Part shown: one piece after another, positions 16,312 through 24,566 of the stretch | How the letters are laid out: each line of letters opens with the position of its first letter | Position numbering within the stretch: position 1 is the stretch's first letter | Origin: an uncultured Clostridia bacterium | GTDB taxonomy: Bacteria > Bacillota > Clostridia > Christensenellales > Aristaeellaceae | Direction: 5' to 3' | Assembly: GCA_947166385.1 (NCBI GenBank) | Contig: CAMVEB010000035.1 | Location: forward strand, 1 to 40,816 | DNA: 40,816 nt | Translations under genes and position numbers: made by a program | The notes under the pieces: generated by a model | The model's database searches: none | What the model was told of the DNA's origin: nothing | Seen by the model: the letters and a program-made list of their open reading frames with translations, nothing else

Positions 16312-18660
16312 TCACGCTCCCAGCAGCATCCCGATCAGCCGCACCGCCAGTGCCGCCACCCAGGCGACCCCGCACTGCCAGATCACGGTGAACAGCGCCC
16401 ATTTTCCGCCCATTTCACGCCGGATGGCCGATACCGCCGCCACGCACGGCGTGTACAGCAGACAGAACACCAGCATGCTCGCCGCGGCCAGCGGAGTCAG
16501 CTCCGCCGTCAGCCCGGCCCCCGTCGTGAACAGCACATTCATCACGGATACAACGCTTTCCTTCGCCATGAATCCGCTCACCAGCGATGTCACCAGCCGC
16601 CAGTCGCCGATTCCCAGCGGCACAAAAATCGGAGCGATCGCGCCGGAGATGCTGGACAGCATGCTGTCCCGGGAATCCGTCACCAGGTTCAGGTGGAAGT
16701 TGAACCGTTGCAGGAACCAGACCACTACCGTCGCGATCAGGATCACCGTAAACGCCCGCTGCAGGAAATCCTTCGCCTTTTCCCACATCAGCTGGGCCAC
16801 GTTCTTCGGGCTCGGAATCCGGTAGTTCGGCAGCTCCATGACGAACGGCACGGCGTTTCCCTTAAACAGGGTTTTCTTGTAGATCATCGCCGCCGCGATC
16901 CCCATCAGAATTCCCAGCACATACAGTCCCGTGATGATCATCCAGCTGTACCGCGGAAAAAAGGCATTGACGAAAAAACCGTAGATGGGCAGCTTCGCCG
17001 TGCAGCTCATGAACGGCGTCAGCAGGATCGTCATTTTCCGGTCCCGGTCGCTGGGCAGCGTCCTCGTGCTCATAACCGCCGGCACCGTGCACCCGAATCC
17101 GATCAGCATCGGCACAATGCTCCGTCCGCTCAGCCCGATCCGCCGCAGCAGTTTGTCCATCACAAAAGCCACCCGCGCGATATATCCGCTGTCCTCCAGC
17201 ATGGACAGGAAGAAGAACAGGATCACGATCAGCGGCAGGAAGCTGATCACGCTCCCCACGCCTTCAAATATGCCTTCCAGCACCAGGCTCTGGATCACCT
17301 TGTTCACGTGCACGGCTTCCATGCCCCGCTGGGTAATTTCAGCCAACGCGCCGATCCCCACCGCCAGGATTTGTTGCAGCCACGGCCCGATCAGGAAGAA
17401 CGTCAGGAAAAATACCAGCCCCATGATCGCGATGAACAGCGGGATCGCCGTATACTTTCCGGTCAGGATCCGGTCGATTTTCCGGCTCCGCAGGTGTTCC
17501 CTGCTTTCCCGTGGCCGGATCAGGCATCGGTCGCATACCCGCTCAATATAGTCGAACCGCATGTCCGCCATCGCGGCGCTGGCATCCAGTCCCCGTTCCT
17601 TCTCCATCTGCAGGATGATATGCTCCAGCATTTCCTTTTCGTTGCTGTCCAGTTCCATCCGTTCGGCAATCAGTTCGTCGCCCTCGATCAGTTTTGCCGC
17701 GGCAAACTCGACCGGGATCCCGCTGCGCTGGGCGTGGTCCTCAATCAGGTGAGCTACCGCGTGCAGCGCCCGGTGCATGGATCCGTCGTGATCCTCCGGG
17801 CTGCAGAAGTCCTGCGCCAGTGGTTTTTCCTGGTACCGGGCGATGTGCACTGCGTGCCGCACCAGCTCGTCCACGCCCTCGTTCTTCGACGCGGAAATCG
17901 GCACCACGGGAACCCCCAGCATCTCTTCCATCGCGTTGATGTCCACTGTGCCGCCGTTGCCCCGCAGCTCGTCCATCATGTTCAGCGCCACCACCATCGG
18001 GATTTCCATCTTCAGCAGCTGCATCGTCAGATACAGGTTCCGCTCCATGTTGGTGGCGTCGACGATGTTGATGATCGCCTTCGGTTTCTCGTCCAGCACG
18101 AAGTTCCGGGATACCAGCTCCTCGCTGGTGTAGGGGGACATCGAATAAATCCCCGGCAGGTCTGTGATCAGGGTTTCCGAGTGCCCGCGGATCACCCCGT
18201 CCTTCCGGTCCACCGTCACCCCGGGAAAGTTTCCCACGTGCTGGTTTGATCCGGTCAGCTGGTTGAACAGCGTGGTCTTTCCGCAGTTCTGGTTCCCCAC
18301 CAGGGCAAATGTCAGCTTCGTCCCTTCCGGCATGGGATTCCCCGTCCCCTTGGGATGGAAGATGCCTTCCTCGCCCAGGCCCGGGTGGTGGGTCTCTTTC
18401 CGCCCATCCTTGACTGCCGGCGCCTTCGCGGCGGTTTCCACCGGCGTAATCCGAATGTTCCCGGCGTCCTCCAGCCGCAGCGTCAGCTCATACCCCCGGA
18501 TCATCAGCTCCATGGGATCCCCCATCGGTGCCAGTTTCACCACCGTCACGTCCACCCCGGGAATCAGTCCCATGTCCAGGAAATGCTGCCGCAGGGCGCC
18601 TTCTCCCCCGACTTCCTCGATCCGCCCGGATTTCCCCGGTTTCAGTTCATTCAACCGCAT
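16312..18660 (-). CDS. feoB: Ferrous iron transporter, FeoA-FeoB fusion
   Basis: 782 residues from the ATG preceded by AGAGGAAGAG; a TTG 36 bases further up lies inside the HD-GYP gene and is less likely. Residues 1-75 are a FeoA (SH3-like) domain (LNELKPGKSGRIEEV...FLDMGLIPG). From about 114 comes the FeoB G domain: G1 GNQNCGKT (122-129), G3 DLPG (167-170), G4 NMMD and G5 SASKNEG. Then follow the helical guanine-dissociation-inhibitor domain and the polytopic membrane domain with two Gate-like segments. The protein imports Fe2+ under anaerobic conditions. Fusion of FeoA to FeoB is known in Clostridia and Bacteroidetes. The Cys-rich partner follows immediately. No Fur box was recognised because the gene is inside a longer operon. 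Confidence 0.95.
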   Translation of the reverse strand: MRLNELKPGKSGRIEEVGGEGALRQHFLDMGLIPGVDVTVVKLAPMGDPMELMIRGYELTLRLEDAGNIRITPVETAAKAPAVKDGRKETHHPGLGEEGIFHPKGTGNPMPEGTKLTFALVGNQNCGKTTLFNQLTGSNQHVGNFPGVTVDRKDGVIRGHSETLITDLPGIYSMSPYTSEELVSRNFVLDEKPKAIINIVDATNMERNLYLTMQLLKMEIPMVVALNMMDELRGNGGTVDINAMEEMLGVPVVPISASKNEGVDELVRHAVHIARYQEKPLAQDFCSPEDHDGSMHRALHAVAHLIEDHAQRSGIPVEFAAAKLIEGDELIAERMELDSNEKEMLEHIILQMEKERGLDASAAMADMRFDYIERVCDRCLIRPRESREHLRSRKIDRILTGKYTAIPLFIAIMGLVFFLTFFLIGPWLQQILAVGIGALAEITQRGMEAVHVNKVIQSLVLEGIFEGVGSVISFLPLIVILFFFLSMLEDSGYIARVAFVMDKLLRRIGLSGRSIVPMLIGFGCTVPAVMSTRTLPSDRDRKMTILLTPFMSCTAKLPIYGFFVNAFFPRYSWMIITGLYVLGILMGIAAAMIYKKTLFKGNAVPFVMELPNYRIPSPKNVAQLMWEKAKDFLQRAFTVILIATVVVWFLQRFNFHLNLVTDSRDSMLSSISGAIAPIFVPLGIGDWRLVTSLVSGFMAKESVVSVMNVLFTTGAGLTAELTPLAAASMLVFCLLYTPCVAAVSAIRREMGGKWALFTVIWQCGVAWVAALAVRLIGMLLGA

Positions 18661-18682
18661 GCCGCTCTTCCTCTTTTCCGGT

Positions 18683-20380
18683 TCACTCTTTCTCAAGCTC
18701 GCTGTAGTAGGCTTCCAGCTCCGGTTTCGCCTCCAGGTAGTATTTCTCCATGGCCGGATCGAACTGGCTCCCCATGCCTTCCATCATGATCCCGTGGGCT
18801 TTCTCGAAGGACATCCTGTCCTTGTATACCCGCTTGCTGACCAGCGCGTCGTAGACGTCCGCCACGGCCATCACCCGGGCCTCGATCGGAATTCCCTCCC
18901 CCTTCAGGCCTTCCGGGTACCCCTTTCCGTCCCACCGCTCGTGGTGGTAGTGGGCCACATTTTCCGCAATCTTCCGGAATTCCCTGTCGTCCGTTCCTTT
19001 CAGGATCTCGTGCACGATCCGCAGTCCCTCCGGCGCGTGCTGTTTCATCTTTTCATATTCCTCCGGGGTAAACCGCCCGGGTTTCCGCAGTACCGCGTCG
19101 TCGACGGCAATCTTTCCCAGGTCGTGCATCGGGGCGGCTTTGATCAGTTTCTTCCGGAATTCCTCATCCATTGCGTTCTCCGGATCCTTCTGCATCGCGG
19201 CCGTCAGCATCTGCACGCCGATGCTCGTCCGCCGGATATGCCCGCCGGTGGAGTTGTCCCGGCTTTCCACCATCGTGGCCATTCCCAGGATCAGCTGGTC
19301 GTGCATCTCCACGATGTGCGCCGTCTTTTCGTCCACCTTCTGCTGCAGTTCCTCGTTGTATCCGTTCAGCAGCCTGATGTACTGCTGGTCCGTCGTGTCG
19401 TCCGTGATCGTCAGTTCGTATCCCTTTTCCCGCCTTCCGTTGTACAGCGGGCTGATGGTAATCAGGTAAACCTTGTCGTTCAGCTCATAGTAGTAGCGGT
19501 TGTTCGCGTGGTCCTCGCTGAAGTGGTCCAGCCACGGCGTCATCAGGTCGCGCATTCTCCGGCTCCGGGCCAGGGAACGGTCCACCGTCATCGTCCGCAG
19601 TTCCGGAAAGATCTCCTTCGCCGTTTCGTTGCTCCCCAGATATTTCCGGTGAAAGCTGAAGTTGATCAGGCCGGTGTCCCCATTCTGGATCAGGGAGTCC
19701 ACCGCCGTGTCCGTCACGTCATACAGCCCGATCCGGAATACGATCGCCAGATACATGATCTGCGCGAACACATACGCCGCCGGAGTCAGTTCAATCCCCT
19801 GCACAATCAGTCTTCCGCCAAAGAAAGCCACCAGCGCCACCACCACCGGCAGGAAAAGCCGTCCCAGGATCTGCCGGCTGATCTGCTTCTTTTTGCAGAA
19901 TGTGTATACGATCGCTCCGAGCATGATCAGGAAGTATACGATCACCATCCCCCGGAAAATCTCGTGCCCCACGCCGTATTCCCGCTCCAGCGGCACCCAC
20001 GGCTGCGTCGCGTCAAACCGGATGCTCTTGTAGAAGAAGTCGCTTCTGCCGGTTGTCAGCACCCCTGCGAAGATCGCCGTGCTCACCGCCATCAGCCCGA
20101 TCTTGATCCATCGGTTCATCCGGATCCCGCACAGGCTCACCACCGTCAGCAGGATCAGCAGCAGCAGGAAGCACCCGCCCAGGAAAGTCATCTGGAAAGG
20201 AATCAGCGCTCCGTCCAGCGTTTCCGCCCGGCTCAGCATCCAGTATCCCATGTTGGTCACCGGCACCATCAGGAAAACCAGCGTGATGTGCACGTCAAAG
20301 TGCTTGTGCCAGATGAACATGTAGGCCCCGGTCAGCACAACGGAAACGATAAAGGTCACCAGGTAGTAGATTTCTGTCAT
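18683..20380 (-). CDS. Membrane HD-GYP phosphodiesterase with 7TM-type sensor region
   Basis: 565 residues. The first about 225 residues contain seven hydrophobic segments, resembling the histidine-kinase N-terminal 7TM domain. A PAS-like region (about 230-335) and a coiled coil (about 335-365) follow. The HD-GYP domain (about 366-550) keeps the HD pair (H419-D420), HH (479-480) and GYP (487-489, in WDGKGYPEGL). HD-GYP proteins hydrolyse cyclic di-GMP or related dinucleotides, so this looks like a membrane sensor that lowers cyclic dinucleotide levels on a signal sensed in the membrane. It lies 33 bases after tatD and ends 22 bases before feoAB. No cyclase (GGDEF) is present in the window. 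Confidence 0.9.
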   Translation of the reverse strand: MTEIYYLVTFIVSVVLTGAYMFIWHKHFDVHITLVFLMVPVTNMGYWMLSRAETLDGALIPFQMTFLGGCFLLLLILLTVVSLCGIRMNRWIKIGLMAVSTAIFAGVLTTGRSDFFYKSIRFDATQPWVPLEREYGVGHEIFRGMVIVYFLIMLGAIVYTFCKKKQISRQILGRLFLPVVVALVAFFGGRLIVQGIELTPAAYVFAQIMYLAIVFRIGLYDVTDTAVDSLIQNGDTGLINFSFHRKYLGSNETAKEIFPELRTMTVDRSLARSRRMRDLMTPWLDHFSEDHANNRYYYELNDKVYLITISPLYNGRREKGYELTITDDTTDQQYIRLLNGYNEELQQKVDEKTAHIVEMHDQLILGMATMVESRDNSTGGHIRRTSIGVQMLTAAMQKDPENAMDEEFRKKLIKAAPMHDLGKIAVDDAVLRKPGRFTPEEYEKMKQHAPEGLRIVHEILKGTDDREFRKIAENVAHYHHERWDGKGYPEGLKGEGIPIEARVMAVADVYDALVSKRVYKDRMSFEKAHGIMMEGMGSQFDPAMEKYYLEAKPELEAYYSELEKE

Positions 20381-20413
20381 CTTGCTTTCCTCTCAGGGGT
20401 TCTCATGGGATCC

Positions 20414-21187
20414 TCAGGCCATTCCGTATACCCGCATGGCGTTCTCCGTCGTGTAAGCCGCGACTTCTTCCGCCGTCTCTCCCCGCAGCTCCGCGATCTT
20501 CATCCCTACGTAGCGCACGTTCGTCGGCTCGTTTCGCCTGCCGCGCACCGGTTCCGGCGCCATGTACGGGCTGTCCGTCTCGATCAGCAGCCGCTCCCGC
20601 GGCACCAGCCGGGCGGCCTCCTGCAGTTTCGGCGCCTTTTTGAATGTCACCGGCCCGGCAAAGGAGATATAGTATCCCAGCCGCAGGTATTCCCTGGCCA
20701 TCTCGGCACTCCCGGAAAAGCAGTGGATAATCCCGCCTGTCAGCCGGCTTTTCATGCTTTTCATGATCTCCAGCATCTCTCCGTGGGCGTCCCGGATGTG
20801 GAAAACCACCGGCGCCCCGATCTCCCACGCCAGCTCCATCTGCCTCTGGCATACTTCCCGCTGCGTCTCCCGGGGACTCTGGTCATAGTAGTAGTCCAGC
20901 CCAATCTCGCCGATCGCCCGGATCTTTCCCTCCCGGTACCATCGGGCCAGCTCCGGGCAGTCCTCCTCCCGGAATCCCTTTGCCTCGTGGGGATGGCATC
21001 CCGCCGCGGCCACCGCGCCTTCCGTTTCCGCGGCAAAGGCGATCGCGTGCCGCGATGTCGCCATGTCGCTTCCGATCACCGCAAAACGGGTAATACCGTG
21101 CTCGCGCATGCGCGCCAGCACGGTATTCCTGTCTTCATCAAATTTTTCTTCGTCCACATGGCAGTGGCTGTCAAACCATTCCGTCAT
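20414..21187 (-). CDS. tatD: TatD family metal-dependent DNase
   Basis: 257 residues, family length. Metal ligands are visible in the expected order: DSHCHVDEEKFDED at the N-terminus, GEIGLDYYYD, VFHIRDAHG, IIHCFSGS and LLIETDSPYM. TatD/YabD proteins are cytoplasmic Mg2+-dependent 3'-5' nucleases. In Bacillota the gene commonly follows metG, as here; its start overlaps the metG stop by four bases (ATGA). This supports conserved coupling rather than a new function. Confidence 0.95.
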   Translation of the reverse strand: MTEWFDSHCHVDEEKFDEDRNTVLARMREHGITRFAVIGSDMATSRHAIAFAAETEGAVAAAGCHPHEAKGFREEDCPELARWYREGKIRAIGEIGLDYYYDQSPRETQREVCQRQMELAWEIGAPVVFHIRDAHGEMLEIMKSMKSRLTGGIIHCFSGSAEMAREYLRLGYYISFAGPVTFKKAPKLQEAARLVPRERLLIETDSPYMAPEPVRGRRNEPTNVRYVGMKIAELRGETAEEVAAYTTENAMRVYGMA

Positions 21188-23202
21188 CCGATGATGGCAC
21201 CGTCCTCCACTCCGTCTCCGACGCTGACCAGCCGCAGGTTCCCGTTCCCGTCCATTGCGGACAGGATCATTCCCTGGCTTTCAATTCCGGCGAGCTTTGC
21301 GGTTTTCAGGTTGGTGATCACAGCCACCTGGGTGCCCACCAGCGTTTCCGGTTCATAGTATTTCTGGATGCCGCTGACCACGGTCCTCTCCCCGTCTTTT
21401 CCCAGTCCCAGCCGGAATTTCAGCAGCTTGCTGCTCTTTTCCACCTTTTCGCACGCCAGCACCCGGGCCACCTGGATTTTGCATTTGAAGAAGTCGTCGA
21501 TGGAGATTTCGGCAGGGTATTCCGGCTCCTCGTGCTTTTTCTCCGTTTTCTTCTCCGCCTTCTGTTCCTTCTTCTCCTGCTTCTCCGCGGCTTTCTCTTC
21601 CTTCTTTTCTTCCTTGCCGCCGCTCAGGGCTTCCAGCTCTTTGTTCACGTCAATGCGGGGGAACAGCGCCTCTCCCTTGCATACTTTGGTTCCTGCCGGC
21701 AGCAGGCCGAAGGTTTCCAGGCTCTCCCAGCTCTTCAGCCCTTCGTCTGTCACGCCCAGCTGTTCAAAGATCCGCGCGGGAGTCGACGGCATGAACGGCC
21801 CGATCAGCACGCCCGCGAACCGCACGCACTCCGCCAGCGTCAGCATCACGTTGGCAAGCCGGTCCTTCTTCTCCGGATCCTTCCCCAGGATCCAGGGCTG
21901 CGTCACATCGATGTATTTGTTGCATTCGCCGATGACTTTCCAGATTTCCGCCAGCGCCTGGGAGAACTGCAGCTTGTTCATCTGCTCGTCCACCAGCTTC
22001 GGCAGCGCGGCGCAGTGCTCCTGCAGGGGCTTGTCTGTTTCCTCGTCCACCGCGTCCGTCCATGCCGGCAGCACGCCGCCGAAATACTTCTCGATCATCG
22101 CCACCGTCCGGCTCACCAGGTTGCCCAGGTCGTTCGCCAGGTCGGCGTTCATCCGGGTCAGGAAGCTTTCGTTCGTGTAGTTTCCGTCAGATCCGAACGG
22201 CATTTCCCTCATCAGGTAGTACCGCAGCGGGTCCACGCCGTACCGGGCCACGATCGGTTCGGGATAGACGACATTTCCCTTGCTCTTGCTCATCCTGTCC
22301 GCCCCGAACAGCAGCCATCCGTGGCCGAATACCTGCTTCGGCAGCGGCAGCCCCAGCGCGTGCAGCATGATCGGCCAGTAAATCGTGTGGAACCGCACGA
22401 TTTCCTTGCCCACCAGGTGGATATCCGCCGGCCAGTATTTCCGGAACAGCTCGTCGTGCTCCGTTCCGTAGCCCAGGGCGGTAATATAGTTGCTCAGCGC
22501 GTCAATCCAGACGTACACCGTGTGTTTCTCGTCGAAGTCCACCGGTACGCCCCATTTGACGCTCGTCCGGCTCACGCACAGGTCCTGCAGCCCCGGGCGC
22601 AGGAAGTTCGTCAGCATTTCGTTGGCCCGCTTGGCCGGCTGGATGAAGTCCGGATGCGTCTCAATGTAGTCAATCAGCCAGTCCTGGTATTTGCTCATCT
22701 TGAAGAAATAGCTTTCCTCGCGCATCGGCTGGCAGGGGCGCCCGCAGTCCGGGCATACCTTCACCCCGTCCTTCTCCGCCAGCTGGGTCGGCGTCCAGAA
22801 GCTTTCGCACGGCGTGCAGTACATGCCCTCGTACTCCGCCTTGTAGATATCTCCCTGTTCGTAGAACTTCCGGAAGATCTTCTGAACGATCTTCATGTGG
22901 CGCTCTTCCGTTGTCCGGATGAAATCGTCGTATTCGATGTTCATCAGCTTCCACAGTTCCTGGGTCTCCGCCACGATTTTGTCCACGTACTGCAGAGGAG
23001 TCACACCCGCCTCCGCCGCTTTTTTCTCAATCTTCTGGCCGTGCTCATCCGTGCCCGTCAGGAAGTATGTGTCGTATCCCTGCATCCTGCGGAACCGGGT
23101 CATCGTGTCCGCCGCCACCGTGGTGTACGTATGGCCGATGGTCATGTTGCCGGAAGGATAATAAATCGGCGTGGTAATGTAGAATGTTTTCTTCGGTTCC
23201 AT
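21184..23202 (-). CDS. metG: Methionyl-tRNA synthetase
   Basis: 672 residues. Class I synthetase with the HIGH-type motif in PSGNMTIGHTYT, a zinc knuckle (CTPCESFW and CPDCGRPC), KMSKS-type RMSKSKGN, an anticodon domain and a C-terminal EMAPII/tRNA-binding domain (about 565-672). A Lys/Glu-rich linker (about 528-562) joins the last two and is longer than usual. The enzyme charges initiator and elongator tRNA-Met. GGGGAGAGAGAAACCT lies before the ATG. A rpmA terminator sits 37 bases upstream, so metG may need read-through or its own weak promoter. I see no T-box leader in this short gap. Confidence 0.97.
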   Translation of the reverse strand: MEPKKTFYITTPIYYPSGNMTIGHTYTTVAADTMTRFRRMQGYDTYFLTGTDEHGQKIEKKAAEAGVTPLQYVDKIVAETQELWKLMNIEYDDFIRTTEERHMKIVQKIFRKFYEQGDIYKAEYEGMYCTPCESFWTPTQLAEKDGVKVCPDCGRPCQPMREESYFFKMSKYQDWLIDYIETHPDFIQPAKRANEMLTNFLRPGLQDLCVSRTSVKWGVPVDFDEKHTVYVWIDALSNYITALGYGTEHDELFRKYWPADIHLVGKEIVRFHTIYWPIMLHALGLPLPKQVFGHGWLLFGADRMSKSKGNVVYPEPIVARYGVDPLRYYLMREMPFGSDGNYTNESFLTRMNADLANDLGNLVSRTVAMIEKYFGGVLPAWTDAVDEETDKPLQEHCAALPKLVDEQMNKLQFSQALAEIWKVIGECNKYIDVTQPWILGKDPEKKDRLANVMLTLAECVRFAGVLIGPFMPSTPARIFEQLGVTDEGLKSWESLETFGLLPAGTKVCKGEALFPRIDVNKELEALSGGKEEKKEEKAAEKQEKKEQKAEKKTEKKHEEPEYPAEISIDDFFKCKIQVARVLACEKVEKSSKLLKFRLGLGKDGERTVVSGIQKYYEPETLVGTQVAVITNLKTAKLAGIESQGMILSAMDGNGNLRLVSVGDGVEDGAIIG

Positions 23203-23227
23203 AGGTTTCTCTCTCCCCTCTGTCGTG

Positions 23228-23261
23228 TAAAAAGAAATGGACTGTTGCGGCGCAACAGCCC
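23228..23261 (-). terminator. Intrinsic terminator between rpmA and metG
   Basis: On the minus strand a GGGCTGTTGC/GCAACAGTCC stem (23239-23261, one G-U pair, GCC loop) is followed by the T-rich run ATTTCTTTTT (23229-23238). It ends rplU-prp-rpmA transcription, at least in part, and separates ribosomal genes from metG and the genes after it. Confidence 0.8.
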
Positions 23262-23283
23262 ATCGTTTCTCTGACCGGATCAG

Positions 23284-23583
23284 TTACTGAGCTTCGGCCG
23301 CGGTCTCAACGGGATATACGGAGACCTGCTTGCGGTCCTTGCCCAGCCGCTCGAACCGGACGACGCCCGTCGCCTTGGCGAACAGGGTATCATCCTTGCC
23401 GATGCCGACGTTCAGGCCGGGATGGATGTGAGTGCCGCGCTGACGCACCAGAATGTTGCCCGCCAGGCACATCTGTCCGTCGGCCCGCTTCGGTCCGAGG
23501 CGTTTGCTCTCGCTGTCGCGCCCGTTCCGGGTGGAGCCCATTCCCTTTTTATGGGCGAAAAACTGCAGGTTAAGCTTCATCAT
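23284..23583 (-). CDS. rpmA: 50S ribosomal protein L27 precursor
   Basis: 99 residues. It begins [14 protein letters not shown], which is the N-terminal extension found in Bacillota; in Staphylococcus the protease Prp cuts after LQFF, so the mature protein should begin at A10. The rest ([29 protein letters not shown]) is typical L27, a large-subunit protein close to the peptidyl-transferase centre. GGAGG lies eight bases before the first ATG. It follows prp by 44 bases. A terminator lies 23 bases after its stop. Confidence 0.97.
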   Translation of the reverse strand: MMKLNLQFFAHKKGMGSTRNGRDSESKRLGPKRADGQMCLAGNILVRQRGTHIHPGLNVGIGKDDTLFAKATGVVRFERLGKDRKQVSVYPVETAAEAQ

Positions 23584-23627
23584 GATCGTTTCCTCCGTTT
23601 CTGGTGGGAATATTTCGTCTGGGATCT

Positions 23628-23972
23628 TTACTTCTGGGATGTCTTCTGAATCATGAGCCGCACATACTCCGGATAGGAGTCTGCCAGGTCACGCATTCCC
23701 TGTTTCAGGGCGCCCATCAGGATCTGCGCTTTCTCGTTCTCTTCCGCGCTTCTTTCCGGAAGTTTGAAAGCGAGGATTCCCTGTTCCGGGTCTTCCCGGG
23801 TAATGACCGGAATCACGCCGCACACGCTCTCCAGTGAGTTCACGCAGTTGCATGTCAGCACGGACACCGCCGCGCAGATCAGGTCTTCGCCCGATTCTGC
23901 CCAGCCGCTGTGTCCCGCGGCCGTAAATCCTGTCAGTCCGTTCTCTCCCTGATACAGTGTCGCGGAAATCAT
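23628..23972 (-). CDS. prp: Ribosomal-processing cysteine protease Prp
   Basis: 114 residues, YsxB/Prp family. The catalytic pair is H21 ([18 protein letters not shown]) and C33, matching the GHxGxAxxGxDxxCAAxS signature. In Staphylococcus aureus this enzyme removes the N-terminal extension of L27; the LQFF site in the downstream rpmA shows that the substrate is present here. The gene lies between rplU and rpmA, the standard order. Its ATG overlaps the rplU stop by one base (TGATG), so translation is probably coupled. Confidence 0.95.
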   Translation of the reverse strand: MISATLYQGENGLTGFTAAGHSGWAESGEDLICAAVSVLTCNCVNSLESVCGVIPVITREDPEQGILAFKLPERSAEENEKAQILMGALKQGMRDLADSYPEYVRLMIQKTSQK

Positions 23973-24280
23973 CAGGCGTTGATCGCGGTGATTTCCACCT
24001 TGGTGTAGGGCTGACGGTGGCCGATTTTCCGGCTGGAATCCTTCTTGCTCTTGTACTTGTAAACGGTGATCTTCTCACCCTTTACCTGGGCCAGCACTTT
24101 GCCTTCGACCTTAGCGCCCGCCAGAACGGGATTTCCGACTTTCACATCCCCGTCGCCGCCGATCATCAGCACGTCGAAGGAGATCTTGGAATCAGCTTCC
24201 TGTTTGACTTTGTCGATGTAGATCACATCACCCTGGGATACACGGTATTGCCGGCCGCCCGCTGCGATAATAGCATACAT
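23972..24280 (-). CDS. rplU: 50S ribosomal protein L21
   Basis: 102 residues, normal length. Starts MYAIIAAGGRQYRVSQGDVIYIDK and ends with the KKDSSRKIGHRQPYTKVEI block typical of L21. It is a primary large-subunit protein. AGGAGGTG lies eight bases before the ATG. It is the first gene of rplU-prp-rpmA and follows a structured leader that may control it. Confidence 0.97.
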   Translation of the reverse strand: MYAIIAAGGRQYRVSQGDVIYIDKVKQEADSKISFDVLMIGGDGDVKVGNPVLAGAKVEGKVLAQVKGEKITVYKYKSKKDSSRKIGHRQPYTKVEITAINA

Positions 24281-24366
24281 TGGGACAGCACCTCCTGATT
24301 ACATACTCGCCGGGATCCTGAGGTTGCGCAAGCGCATTTGGACAGACCTCTCCCGAGCGGCTTACC
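24281..24366 (-). promoter_or_regulatory. Candidate L21-type autoregulatory leader
   Basis: The 86 bases before rplU can fold on the minus strand: GAGGT (24346-24350) pairs with ACCTC (24320-24324), enclosing TGCG-CTTG-CGCA (24325-24336) with a CUUG tetraloop; GGG/CCC extends the outer stem (24352-24354 with 24312-24314). Bacillota commonly carry an L21 leader motif in this position, bound by L21 in an autogenous loop. I did not match it against the Rfam model; the call rests on position and fold. Confidence 0.5.
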
Positions 24367-24371
24367 GATAA

Positions 24372-24401
24372 AAGATATCACTTTTCCCCCTGCCCTGTCA
24401 A
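24372..24401 (-). promoter_or_regulatory. Proximal promoter of rplU
   Basis: Minus strand: perfect -35 TTGACA (24396-24401), 18-base spacer, -10 TATCTT (24372-24377, four of six). Transcription would start near 24365, just before the structured leader. Confidence 0.55.
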
Positions 24402-24470
24402 GCTTTTTTTCATCTCCCCGTTTCATTGTGTGTTCGTGTGTTTGTGGCGAGCTCGGTTTCTCTGTCATCT

Positions 24471-24545
24471 TTATCCTGAACAAAGTGAAGGATCTTTACG
24501 AGTGCAAAGAATTACGAGTGCAAAAGTCTTCTTCTCCTTTCGCAT
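24471..24545 (-). CDS. Possible 24-residue leader peptide
   Basis: An ATG at 24543-24545 opens 24 codons (MRKEKKTFALVILCTRKDPS, then LCSG) and stops at 24471-24473. GGTGAGG lies seven bases upstream and the consensus promoter at 24567-24594 would give it a 5' UTR of about 15 bases. It overlaps the direct-repeat and palindrome element, so the frame may be accidental. No similarity to known leader peptides is recognised. Confidence 0.2.
   Translation of the reverse strand: MRKEKKTFALVILCTRKDPSLCSG
24473..24524. repeat. Short repeat element: palindrome plus tandem 13-mers
   Basis: A 21-base imperfect palindrome (24473-24493, arms ATCCT/AGGAT, inner AC-AAA-GT with GA/GA mismatches) is followed by TTACGAGTGCAAA at 24496-24508 and again at 24512-24524. 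This resembles dispersed 'ATCCTGAgc..aaGGAT'-type intergenic repeats found in many bacterial genomes. Only one copy is visible here, so dispersion is not shown. Confidence 0.45.
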
Positions 24546-24566
24546 AGTCAAACCTCACCATAGATC

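Noticed and set aside
13451..16825. A 1124-codon open frame on the + strand, plus other long + strand frames (for example 16306-18249, 18164-21358, 34287-37025)
   Set aside because: They lie opposite genes with clear families (topB, feoAB, HD-GYP, GH120), have compositions rich in Arg, Pro, Gln and His from the antisense of GC-rich codons, and have no ribosome sites or family motifs.
21530..21610. Simple-sequence AAG/GAG tract
   Set aside because: It is the in-frame Lys/Glu-rich linker of methionyl-tRNA synthetase.
23203..23283. T-box or S-box leader before metG
   Set aside because: The gap is only 80 bases and is filled by the rpmA terminator and a ribosome binding site.
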